Shown: piece by piece, positions 25,290 to 33,100 of the stretch
Position numbering within the stretch: the stretch's first letter is position 1
Layout of the letters: each line of letters opens with the position of its first letter
Assembly (NCBI RefSeq): GCF_039540575.1
Contig: NZ_BAABFC010000007.1
Span: 62,001 to 126,000, forward strand
DNA: 64,000 nt
Reading direction: 5' to 3'
From: Pseudaeromonas paramecii
GTDB taxonomy: Bacteria; Pseudomonadota; Gammaproteobacteria; Enterobacterales; Aeromonadaceae
Notes under the pieces: model-generated
What the model was told of the DNA's origin: nothing
Databases searched by the model: none
The model's input: only the letters and a program-made list of their open reading frames with translations
Made by a program: the position numbers and the translations under genes

Positions 25290-27209
25290 ATGGGTAAAAT
25301 CATCGGTATTGACCTGGGTACGACCAACTCCTGCGTGGCCATTCTGGACGGGGATCATGCCCGTGTTATTGAGAACGCCGAAGGGGACCGCACCACACCG
25401 TCAATCATCGCCTATTCCGATGACGGTGAAATCCTGGTGGGTCAGCCGGCCAAGCGTCAGGCTGTCACCAACCCCAAGAACACCCTGTATGCCATCAAGC
25501 GCCTGATCGGTCGTCGTTACGAAGACGAAGAAGTGCAGCGCGACATCGGCATCATGCCGTTCACCATCACCCGCGCCGACAACGGCGACGCCTGGGTTGA
25601 GGTGAAGGGCAAGCGGATGGCACCGCCGCAGATCTCTGCCGAAGTGCTCAAGAAGATGAAGAAGACCGCCGAGGACTTCCTGGGCGAGCCGGTGACCGAA
25701 GCCGTCATTACCGTACCGGCCTACTTCAACGACGCTCAGCGTCAGGCCACCAAGGATGCCGGTCGCATCGCTGGCCTGGAGGTCAAGCGCATCATCAACG
25801 AACCGACCGCTGCGGCGTTTGCCTACGGCGTGAACAAGGTCAAGGGCGATCGTAAGATTGCCGTGTATGACCTGGGCGGTGGTACCTTCGATATCTCCAT
25901 CATCGAAATCGACGAGATGGATGGCGAGAAGACCTTCGAGGTGCTGGCCACCAACGGGGATACTCACCTGGGTGGGGAAGACTTCGACAACCGCCTGATC
26001 AACTATCTGGTGGACGAGTTCAAGCGTGAGCAAGGCATCGATCTGCGCAAGGATCAGCTGGCCCTGCAACGTCTGAAGGAAGCCGCCGAAAAGGCCAAGA
26101 TCGAGCTGTCCTCTGCCCAGCAGACCGACGTGAATCTGCCGTACATCACCGCCGATGCCACCGGTCCCAAGCACATGAACATCAAGGTGACCCGCTCCAA
26201 GCTGGAGTCCCTGGTGGAAGACATGGTGAAGAAGTCCATGGAGCCGGTGCGCATCGCGCTGCAGGATGCCGGTCTGTCCGTGTCCGAGATCGACGACGTC
26301 ATCCTGGTGGGCGGTCAGACCCGCATGCCCATGGTACAGAAGGTGGTTTCCGACTTCTTTGGTAAGGAACCCCGCAAGGACGTCAACCCGGACGAAGCCG
26401 TGGCCATGGGTGCCGCCATCCAAGGTGGCGTGCTGGCCGGTGAGAAGCACGACGTGCTGCTGCTGGACGTCACCCCGCTGTCCCTGGGCATCGAGACCAT
26501 GGGCAGTGTGATGACCGCCCTGATCGAGAAGAACACCACCATTCCGACCAAGAAGTCTCAGGTGTTCTCCACCGCCGAAGACAACCAGTCTGCCGTGACC
26601 ATTCACGTGCTGCAGGGGGAGCGTAAGCGCGCCGCTGACAACAAGTCACTGGGCCAGTTCAACCTGGAAGGCATTCGCCCGGCACCCCGTGGCCTGCCGC
26701 AGATCGAGGTGACTTTCGACATCGATGCCGACGGTATCCTGCACGTGTCCGCCAAGGACAAGGAGACCGGCAAGGAGCAGAAGATCACCATCCAGGCCTC
26801 CTCTGGTCTGTCTGACGAGGAGATCCAGCGCATGGTCAGCGAAGCCGCCGCCCACGCCGCCGAGGACAAGAAGTTTGAGGAGCTGGTGCAGGCGCGCAAC
26901 CAGGCCGATGCTCTGGTGCATGCCACCCGCAAGCAGGTCACCGAAGCCGGTGACGCCCTGCCGGCGGATGAGAAGAGCAAGATTGAGGCGGCCATTGCCG
27001 ATCTGGACGGTGCCATCCGTGGTGATGACAAGGCCGAGATCGAAGCCAAGCAACAGGCGCTGATGATGGCGGCGCAGAAGCTGATGGAGCTGGCGCAGCA
27101 ACAGGCTCAGCAACAGGCCCAGGCCGGTGATGCCGGCCAGGCCCAGGGCGCCGCCCACGATGATGTGGTGGATGCTGAGTTTGAAGAAGTTAAAGACGAC
27201 AAGAAATAA
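25290..27209 (+). CDS. dnaK: Chaperone DnaK (Hsp70)
   Basis: A 639-residue Hsp70. The nucleotide-binding domain has GIDLGTTNSCVA (6-17), IINEPTAAAFAYG and YDLGGGTFDISI; the linker is DVTPLSL; the substrate domain and helical lid follow, with a Gln/Ala-rich tail ending EEVKDDKK, the bacterial form of the C-terminal acidic motif. It folds nascent and stressed proteins with DnaJ and GrpE. ATG 25290 has CGGAGAA upstream; the frame extends 14 codons further without support. Confidence 0.97.
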   Translation: MGKIIGIDLGTTNSCVAILDGDHARVIENAEGDRTTPSIIAYSDDGEILVGQPAKRQAVTNPKNTLYAIKRLIGRRYEDEEVQRDIGIMPFTITRADNGDAWVEVKGKRMAPPQISAEVLKKMKKTAEDFLGEPVTEAVITVPAYFNDAQRQATKDAGRIAGLEVKRIINEPTAAAFAYGVNKVKGDRKIAVYDLGGGTFDISIIEIDEMDGEKTFEVLATNGDTHLGGEDFDNRLINYLVDEFKREQGIDLRKDQLALQRLKEAAEKAKIELSSAQQTDVNLPYITADATGPKHMNIKVTRSKLESLVEDMVKKSMEPVRIALQDAGLSVSEIDDVILVGGQTRMPMVQKVVSDFFGKEPRKDVNPDEAVAMGAAIQGGVLAGEKHDVLLLDVTPLSLGIETMGSVMTALIEKNTTIPTKKSQVFSTAEDNQSAVTIHVLQGERKRAADNKSLGQFNLEGIRPAPRGLPQIEVTFDIDADGILHVSAKDKETGKEQKITIQASSGLSDEEIQRMVSEAAAHAAEDKKFEELVQARNQADALVHATRKQVTEAGDALPADEKSKIEAAIADLDGAIRGDDKAEIEAKQQALMMAAQKLMELAQQQAQQQAQAGDAGQAQGAAHDDVVDAEFEEVKDDKK

Positions 27210-27234
27210 TCGTTGCCGGGTCCGGTAGCGGATA

Positions 27235-27260
27235 CGGGCGTTGGGCAACCAACGCCCGTC
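27235..27260 (+). promoter_or_regulatory. dnaK-dnaJ intercistronic hairpin
   Basis: Perfect 11-bp arms ACGGGCGTTGG and CCAACGCCCGT around a GCAA (GNRA) tetraloop, 25 bp after dnaK. No T-run follows. It may protect the 3' end of dnaK mRNA or cause partial termination, giving more DnaK than DnaJ (inference). Confidence 0.7.
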
Positions 27261-27290
27261 TGTGTATCCACAAGGCAGAGATTTTAGAGT

Positions 27291-28430
27291 ATGTCCAAAC
27301 GCGATTATTATGAGGTTCTCGGGGTTGAGCGCAGCGCCGACGAGAAGGATATCAAGAAGGCGTATAAGCGCTTGGCCATGAAGCTGCACCCGGATCGCAA
27401 CCGGGGCAGCAACGACACCGAAGAGCAGTTCAAGGAAGTCAAAGAGGCCTACGAGATCCTGAGCGATCCGCAGAAGCGGGCCGCCTATGACAAGTTCGGC
27501 CATGCCGGGGTGGATCCCAACATGGGCGCCGGTGGCGGTGCCGGCTTTGGTGGCGCCGACTTTGGTGACATCTTCGGTGATGTGTTCGGTGACATCTTCG
27601 GTGGCGGTGGTGCCCGGCGAGCCCAGCGGCCGTCCCGTGGCGCGGATCTGCGCTACAACCTGGAGCTCTCTTTGGAAGAGGCCGTGCGCGGCATCAGCAA
27701 AGAGATCAAGGTGCCGACCCTGGTGGGCTGTGACGAGTGCCATGGTTCCGGTGCCAAGCCGGGTTCCCAGCCGCAGACCTGCCCAACCTGTCACGGTTCT
27801 GGTCAGGTGCAGATGCGTCAGGGCTTCTTTGCCGTCACCCAGGCCTGTCCGCACTGTCGTGGCAAGGGCAAGATAGTGACCGACCCTTGCCGCAAGTGCC
27901 ATGGCGAGGGGCGCTATCAGAAGACCAAGACGCTGTCGGTGAAGATACCGGCCGGTGTCGATACCGGAGATCGTATTCGCCTGGCGGGCGAGGGCGAGGC
28001 GGGGGAGAATGGCGCACCAGCAGGGGATCTGTACGTCCAGGTGCACGTCAAGGAGCACCCCATCTTCGTCCGCGATGGCAACAACCTGTACTGCGAGGTG
28101 CCCATCAGCTTCACCAATGCCGCCCTGGGTGGCGAGGTGGAGGTGCCGACCCTGGAGGGGCGCCTGAAGCTGAAGATACCGCCAGAAACCCAAACTGGCC
28201 GCATGTTCCGCATGCGTGGCAAGGGGGTTCGTTCGCTGCGCTCCGGCGTGGAAGGGGATCTCATCTGCAAGACGGTGATAGAAACGCCCGTTAACCTGAG
28301 CGAGTCGCAAAAGGAATTGCTGCGCCAACTGGAAGAGTCTATCAGTGGTGCCGAGGCCAAGGTTCACAAACCCAAGGCCGAAGGATTCTTTGAGGGCGTG
28401 AAGCGTTTCTTTGACGATCTCACCAGCTGA
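27291..28430 (+). CDS. dnaJ: Chaperone DnaJ (Hsp40)
   Basis: A 379-residue type I DnaJ. The J domain has the HPD motif in KLHPDRN (about 32-38); a Gly/Phe-rich linker follows (about 75-110); then four zinc repeats CDECHGSG, CPTCHGSG, CPHCRGKG and CRKCHGEG, and two beta-barrel substrate domains. It delivers substrates to DnaK and stimulates its ATPase. The upstream hairpin and a weak ribosome binding site suggest lower expression than dnaK. Confidence 0.97.
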   Translation: MSKRDYYEVLGVERSADEKDIKKAYKRLAMKLHPDRNRGSNDTEEQFKEVKEAYEILSDPQKRAAYDKFGHAGVDPNMGAGGGAGFGGADFGDIFGDVFGDIFGGGGARRAQRPSRGADLRYNLELSLEEAVRGISKEIKVPTLVGCDECHGSGAKPGSQPQTCPTCHGSGQVQMRQGFFAVTQACPHCRGKGKIVTDPCRKCHGEGRYQKTKTLSVKIPAGVDTGDRIRLAGEGEAGENGAPAGDLYVQVHVKEHPIFVRDGNNLYCEVPISFTNAALGGEVEVPTLEGRLKLKIPPETQTGRMFRMRGKGVRSLRSGVEGDLICKTVIETPVNLSESQKELLRQLEESISGAEAKVHKPKAEGFFEGVKRFFDDLTS

Positions 28431-28547
28431 GGCGAGGGGCCCCGCCGATCCCGGGGATGAATTGTGCCGGTGTTCGTATTACACTGGCGCTTATCCAACA
28501 AGGTGACGACACCGCCATGCGGCGGGCAAGTCTGTCACACCGCGACG

Positions 28548-28586
28548 CTACTCGGTGCTTTGGCGCCGAGTAGTCTTTTTTTATTT
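28548..28586 (+). terminator. Strong terminator hairpin in the greA leader
   Basis: Arms CTACTCGGTGC and GCGCCGAGTAG (11 pairs, one G-T), loop TTTG, then TCTTTTTTT. It ends only about 30 bp before greA and 118 bp after dnaJ. It may end dnaJ transcripts or attenuate greA from a leader promoter. A second small stem, CCGCC-ATGC-GGCGG, lies at 28512-28525. Confidence 0.85.
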
Positions 28587-28613
28587 CGTTGACTAGCTAA
28601 ACGAGTGTTGATT

Positions 28614-29090
28614 ATGAGTCAGACGCCGATGACAGTGACTGGGGCTCAGAAGCTGCGCCAGGAACTCGAACACCTCAAGACGGTCATGCGACCGCAGATC
28701 ATCGCCGCCATTGCGGAAGCACGTGCCCATGGTGATTTGAAGGAAAACGCCGAGTATCATGCGGCCCGCGAGCAACAGGGTTTCTGTGAAGGCCGCATTC
28801 AGGAGATCGAGTCTAAGCTCTCCAATGCCCAGATCATCGACATCAGCAAGTTGCCGCAAACCGGTCGAGTGGTGTTTGGGGTGACAGTGACCCTGATGAA
28901 CTGCGATACCGAGGAGGAGATCAGTTATCGCATCGTTGGCGATGACGAGGCGGATATCAAGGAGCGTCTCATCTCCGTTAATTCGCCCATCGCCCGTGGC
29001 CTCATCGGCAAGGAGGTGGACGATGTGGTGAACATCAAGACACCGGCCGGTGATGTGGAATATGAAATCCTGGCGGTGGAATACCGTTAA
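28614..29090 (+). CDS. greA: Transcription elongation factor GreA
   Basis: A 158-residue GreA, the same length as in E. coli. The N-terminal coiled coil includes GDLKENAEYHAAREQQGFCEGRI (about 41-63) with the acidic tip Asp and Glu used in RNA cleavage; the C-terminal FKBP-like domain has YRIVGDDEAD and SPIARGLIGKE. It rescues backtracked RNA polymerase. ATG 28614 matches the family start; an in-frame GTG nine bases earlier is less likely. Confidence 0.95.
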   Translation: MSQTPMTVTGAQKLRQELEHLKTVMRPQIIAAIAEARAHGDLKENAEYHAAREQQGFCEGRIQEIESKLSNAQIIDISKLPQTGRVVFGVTVTLMNCDTEEEISYRIVGDDEADIKERLISVNSPIARGLIGKEVDDVVNIKTPAGDVEYEILAVEYR

Positions 29091-29106
29091 GCCCTATGAT
29101 GACGGC

Positions 29107-29140
29107 CATGACAAAGGGGGCCAAGGCCCCCTTTGTCATG
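29107..29140. terminator. Perfect-palindrome bidirectional terminator between greA and yhbY
   Basis: A 34-bp near-perfect palindrome: 16-bp arms, CATGACAAAGGGGGCC and its complement, around AA. AAA and TTT tracts flank the GC core in both directions. It serves convergent greA (+) and yhbY (-). Confidence 0.85.
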
Positions 29141-29154
29141 CGTGACAGAACAGA

Positions 29155-29451
29155 TTATTTCTTCGGCAGCACCAGCTTAGGTTCCTGAGCCGGGCGGTAC
29201 AGGGTCAGCATGTTACCCATGGCCTGTACCTGGTTGGCGCCGGTCTCCCGCACTATGGCTGCGTTGATCAGTTGCTTGGTCTCGCGATCCGGTGCGCTGA
29301 CCTTCACCTTGATCAGTTCGTGGTGGGCCAGGGCAGCGTCAATTTCGGCCAGTACCCCTTCGGTGAGGCCGTGTTGACCCAGCAGTACCACAGGTTTGAG
29401 GCTGTGTGCCAGGCCCTTGAGATATTGCTTCTGTTTGGTCGTGAGAGTCAT
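29155..29451 (-). CDS. yhbY: YhbY, CRM-domain ribosome assembly RNA-binding protein
   Basis: A 98-residue CRM-domain protein. LKGLAHSLKPVVLLGQHGLTEGVLAEID and the later GNMLTLYRP are the family pattern, with the GxxG loop as G-Q-H-G. It binds pre-50S particles. It is convergent with greA and divergent from rlmE, as in E. coli. Confidence 0.93.
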   Translation of the reverse strand: MTLTTKQKQYLKGLAHSLKPVVLLGQHGLTEGVLAEIDAALAHHELIKVKVSAPDRETKQLINAAIVRETGANQVQAMGNMLTLYRPAQEPKLVLPKK

Positions 29452-29545
29452 GGGAATTTTCTTCGTTATCCGGGTTGAAAGCGGTACATTCTACCCCCAT
29501 CTGCCCCTTAATACTAATAGCCTTTATGGCTTGGCGTGAGTTTAG

Positions 29546-30175
29546 ATGAGTAAGAAAAAGCGTTCCGCCAGCTCCTCCCGCTGGCTCAAAGAACACTTCG
29601 ATGACAAGTATGTGCAACAGGCACAGAAGCAGGGGCTACGTTCCCGGGCCGTGTTCAAGATTGATGAAATCCAGCAGCGCGACCGGCTGATCAAGCCGGG
29701 CATGACGGTGGTGGATCTGGGGGCTGCCCCCGGTGGCTGGTCCCAGTTTGCCGTGGAGCAGGTTGGCAGCAAGGGCCGCGTGGTGGCCTGTGACATCTTG
29801 CCGATGGATCCCATTGCCGGGGTTGACTTCCTGCAAGGCGACTTTCGGGATGAAGCCGTGCTGGCGGCTTTGCTGGAGCGCGTCGGGGATGAGAAGGTGG
29901 ATGTCCTGTTGTCAGACATGGCGCCCAATATGTCCGGCAATCTGGGTGTGGATCAGCCTAGATCCATGTATCTGGTGGAATTGGCGCTGGATATGTGTCG
30001 GCAGGTCTTGGCACCTAACGGCGCCTTTGTTGTCAAGGTGTTCCAAGGCACCGGCTTTGAGGAATATCTCAAGGAAGTCAGGTCCCTTTTTACCGTGGTG
30101 AAGAGCAGAAAGCCGGATTCATCCAGAGCTCGTTCACGGGAAGTCTACATTGTAGCTACAGGTTTTAAACTGTAG
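29546..30175 (+). CDS. rlmE: 23S rRNA (Um2552) 2'-O-methyltransferase RlmE
   Basis: A 209-residue FtsJ/RrmJ-type SAM methyltransferase. SRAVFKIDEIQQRD holds the first catalytic Lys; VVDLGAAPGGWSQ (about 51-63) is the SAM loop; LLSDMAPNMSGN gives the catalytic Asp; the second Lys is in VKVFQGTG and the Glu in SREVYIVA, completing the K-D-K-E tetrad. It methylates U2552 of 23S rRNA in late 50S assembly. It precedes ftsH by 43 bp. Confidence 0.95.
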   Translation: MSKKKRSASSSRWLKEHFDDKYVQQAQKQGLRSRAVFKIDEIQQRDRLIKPGMTVVDLGAAPGGWSQFAVEQVGSKGRVVACDILPMDPIAGVDFLQGDFRDEAVLAALLERVGDEKVDVLLSDMAPNMSGNLGVDQPRSMYLVELALDMCRQVLAPNGAFVVKVFQGTGFEEYLKEVRSLFTVVKSRKPDSSRARSREVYIVATGFKL

Positions 30176-30218
30176 TAACCTTTGAGCGTTCGCAGCCATC
30201 AGTTATGAGGTTAATGAT

Positions 30219-32198
30219 TTGAGTGACATGGCGAAAAACCTGATCCTTTGGCTGGTCATTGCCGTGGTGTTGATGTCTTTGTTTCAGAGCTTCAGCCCCA
30301 GCGATTCTTCCGGCCGCCAGATGGATTACTCGACGTTCGTGCGGGAGGTCTCCCAAGATCAGATCCGCGAGGCTCGCATCGATGGCAAGATGATCAGTGG
30401 TGTGAAGCGGGACGGGGAGTCCTTCATCACCGTCATCCCTACCCAGGATCCACAGCTGATCAACGATCTGCTCAAGCACAATGTGCGGGTGCGAGGCGTC
30501 AAGCCAGAAGAACCCAGCCTGTTGGCATCGATTTTCATCTCCTGGTTCCCCATGCTGTTGCTGATCGGTGTCTGGGTGTTTTTCATGCGCCAGATGCAGG
30601 GCGGCGGTGGCAAGGGCGCCATGTCGTTTGGCAAGAGCCGTGCTCGCCTGATGGGTGAAGATCAGATCAAGACCACCTTTGCCGATGTGGCCGGCTGTGA
30701 TGAGGCCAAGGAAGAGGTGAAAGAACTGGTGGATTACCTCAAGGACCCCTCCCGTTTCCAGAAGCTGGGTGGCAAGATCCCCAAGGGGGTCTTGATGGTT
30801 GGTCAGCCGGGTACGGGTAAGACGTTGCTGGCCAAGGCCATTGCCGGCGAAGCCAAGGTGCCCTTCTTCTCGATTTCTGGTTCCGACTTTGTGGAAATGT
30901 TTGTCGGGGTCGGTGCCTCCCGGGTGCGGGATATGTTCGAGCAGGCCAAGAAGTCGGCGCCCTGTATCATCTTCATCGACGAAATCGACGCGGTCGGTCG
31001 CCAACGTGGTGCCGGCCTGGGCGGTGGGCACGATGAGCGTGAGCAGACCCTCAACCAGATGCTGGTGGAGATGGACGGCTTTGAGGGCCATGAGGCGGTG
31101 ATCGTCATCGCGGCCACCAACCGGCCCGATGTGCTGGATCCGGCCTTGCTGCGTCCGGGGCGTTTCGACCGCCAGGTGGTGGTGGGCTTGCCGGATGTCC
31201 GTGGCCGTGAACAAATTCTCAAGGTGCACATGCGTAAGGTTCCCCTGGGGGACGATGTGGATGCCGCCGTGATTGCGCGGGGGACACCTGGCTTCTCCGG
31301 TGCGGATCTGGCCAACCTGGTGAACGAGGCTGCCTTGTTTGCCGCACGGGGCAACAAGCGCCTGGTGGGCATGACGGAGTTCGAGCGCGCCAAGGACAAG
31401 ATCATGATGGGTGCCGAGCGCAAGTCCATGGTCATGACCGACAGCGAGAAGGAGATGACGGCCTATCACGAAGCCGGCCATGCCATCGTCGGTCGTCTGG
31501 TACCTGAGCACGACCCTGTCTACAAGGTCTCCATCATTCCTCGCGGGCGAGCCCTGGGTGTCACCATGTACCTGCCGGAGCAGGATCGCTGGAGCCACTC
31601 CAAGCAGTATCTCGAGTCCATGATCTCCAGCCTGTACGGTGGTCGTCTGGCCGAAGAGATCATCTATGGTCGTGAGAAGATGACCACAGGCGCTTCCAAC
31701 GACATCGAGCGCGCCACCGAACTGGCACGCAAGATGGTGACCCAGTGGGGCATGTCTGAAGAGTTGGGGCCTTTGTTGTATGCCGATGAAGACGGGGAGG
31801 TCTTCCTGGGCCGCTCCGTGGCGAAGGCCAAGCACATGTCGGACGATACCGCGCGTCTCATCGATGCGGAGATCAAGCATGTGATCAACCGTAACTACGA
31901 CCGAGCCAAGCACATACTCAACGAAAATCTCGACATCCTGCATGCGATGAAGGATGCCCTGATGAAGTATGAGACCATAGACGCCAAGCAGATCGATGAT
32001 CTGATGGCGCGGCGGGAGGTGCGTCCGCCCATGGAGCAGCGCTCTTCCGACGACTCTTCCATGACGGGCAACGGTGGCGAGTCCCAGAGCGAAACCGACG
32101 TGTCTGCCGAGCAGGAGACACAGGTGCGGGATGAACCGGAGCAGGCGGCCATTGACACCGAGCCGACACCACCCAAGGCCAGCGATAGTAACGCCTGA
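30219..32198 (+). CDS. ftsH: ATP-dependent zinc metalloprotease FtsH
   Basis: A 659-residue membrane AAA+ protease. Two transmembrane helices (about 8-25 and 104-122) flank a periplasmic domain; the AAA module has GQPGTGKT (about 195), Walker B IIFIDEIDAVGRQ and the second region of homology; HEAGH (about 416) binds zinc. It degrades membrane and short-lived proteins such as sigma-32 and LpxC. Walker A has Gln where Pro is usual (GPPGTGKT). TTG 30219 gives MSDMAKNL; ATG 30228 (MAKNL, as in E. coli) is an equally possible start. The tail is Ser/Glu/Pro-rich. Confidence 0.95.
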   Translation: MSDMAKNLILWLVIAVVLMSLFQSFSPSDSSGRQMDYSTFVREVSQDQIREARIDGKMISGVKRDGESFITVIPTQDPQLINDLLKHNVRVRGVKPEEPSLLASIFISWFPMLLLIGVWVFFMRQMQGGGGKGAMSFGKSRARLMGEDQIKTTFADVAGCDEAKEEVKELVDYLKDPSRFQKLGGKIPKGVLMVGQPGTGKTLLAKAIAGEAKVPFFSISGSDFVEMFVGVGASRVRDMFEQAKKSAPCIIFIDEIDAVGRQRGAGLGGGHDEREQTLNQMLVEMDGFEGHEAVIVIAATNRPDVLDPALLRPGRFDRQVVVGLPDVRGREQILKVHMRKVPLGDDVDAAVIARGTPGFSGADLANLVNEAALFAARGNKRLVGMTEFERAKDKIMMGAERKSMVMTDSEKEMTAYHEAGHAIVGRLVPEHDPVYKVSIIPRGRALGVTMYLPEQDRWSHSKQYLESMISSLYGGRLAEEIIYGREKMTTGASNDIERATELARKMVTQWGMSEELGPLLYADEDGEVFLGRSVAKAKHMSDDTARLIDAEIKHVINRNYDRAKHILNENLDILHAMKDALMKYETIDAKQIDDLMARREVRPPMEQRSSDDSSMTGNGGESQSETDVSAEQETQVRDEPEQAAIDTEPTPPKASDSNA

Positions 32199-32211
32199 TT
32201 GGCTGTCTAAT

Positions 32212-32240
32212 AAACCCCGGGGATTCCCGGGGTTTTGTTT
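32212..32240 (+). terminator. Terminator between ftsH and folP
   Basis: AAACCCCGGG, loop GATT, CCCGGGGTTT, then TGTTT. It ends about 12 bp before the folP ATG, so the folP ribosome binding site lies just beyond it; probably partial. Confidence 0.75.
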
Positions 32241-32252
32241 TGGAGATTTCGC

Positions 32253-33092
32253 ATGTTGTTACGTTCTAAGGGGCGTGAGCTGGATCTGAGTCGGCCCCAG
32301 GTGATGGGGATCCTCAATGTTACCCCAGACTCATTTTCCGATGGCAACAGTTACCGGCAAAAAGACGCGGCGCTACGACATGCGGCGCGACTGTGTGCCG
32401 AGGGGGCAACCCTGCTGGACATAGGTGGTGAGTCAACACGACCTGGCGCGGCGGAGGTCGCCGTGCAGGAAGAGCTGGAGCGTGTGCTTCCTGTGGCCGA
32501 GGCCGTGTTGGCCGAGCTGGATGTCATGGTCTCCGTCGATACCTCCAAGCCTGAGGTGATCAGGGCGGCCTGCCGTGCGGGTATCCATCTGGTGAACGAT
32601 ATTCGTGCATTGCGGCTACCCGGAGCCTTGGAGGCGACTGCTGCTGATCCTGAGGTGCTGGTGTGCCTGATGCACATGCAGGGCGACCCGCAGACCATGC
32701 AGATAGCGCCGCACTATGGCGACATGCTGGCAGAGGTATACGACTTCTTGTTAGCCCGCATTCAGGCTTGTGAGGCTGCCGGTATCCAGCGTGGTCGTCT
32801 CTTGCTGGATCCTGGGTATGGCTTTGGCAAGACCCTGGAGCAAAACTATCGCTTGCTGGGTCAGCAGGCCCGCTTCCTCGAGCTGGGCTGTCCCTTACTG
32901 GTGGGCATGTCACGCAAGTCCATGATCGGCAATCTGCTAGACCGTCCGGTAAATGAGCGCCTGGCTGGCAGTTTGGCGGCGGCCCTCTTTGCGGCTCAGG
33001 CTGGTGCGCGTATCATCCGTGTCCATGATGTCAAAGAGACCTGCGATGCCCTCAGGGTCTTTGACTATGCCCAAGAGTGCAGCAAGCAGTAA
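32253..33092 (+). CDS. folP: Dihydropteroate synthase
   Basis: A 279-residue DHPS. VMGILNVTPDSFSDGN (about 17-32) and DIGGESTRPGA (about 56-66) are the pterin and pABA loops; SVDTSKPEV, VNDIRAL, LLDPGYGFGKT and GMSRKSMIG complete the TIM-barrel signature. It joins pABA to the pterin pyrophosphate in folate synthesis. ATG 32253 is preceded by TGGAGA; an 18-bp in-frame extension exists but lies in the terminator. glmM follows directly. Confidence 0.95.
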   Translation: MLLRSKGRELDLSRPQVMGILNVTPDSFSDGNSYRQKDAALRHAARLCAEGATLLDIGGESTRPGAAEVAVQEELERVLPVAEAVLAELDVMVSVDTSKPEVIRAACRAGIHLVNDIRALRLPGALEATAADPEVLVCLMHMQGDPQTMQIAPHYGDMLAEVYDFLLARIQACEAAGIQRGRLLLDPGYGFGKTLEQNYRLLGQQARFLELGCPLLVGMSRKSMIGNLLDRPVNERLAGSLAAALFAAQAGARIIRVHDVKETCDALRVFDYAQECSKQ

Positions 33093-33100
33093 GGAGCAGC

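Noticed and set aside
28433..28457. Terminator directly after dnaJ (GGGGCCCC ... CCCGGGG)
   Set aside because: The GC runs can pair, but no T-tract follows on either strand.
30165..31943. Long minus-strand frame opposite ftsH
   Set aside because: Shadow; the ftsH frame has all catalytic motifs.
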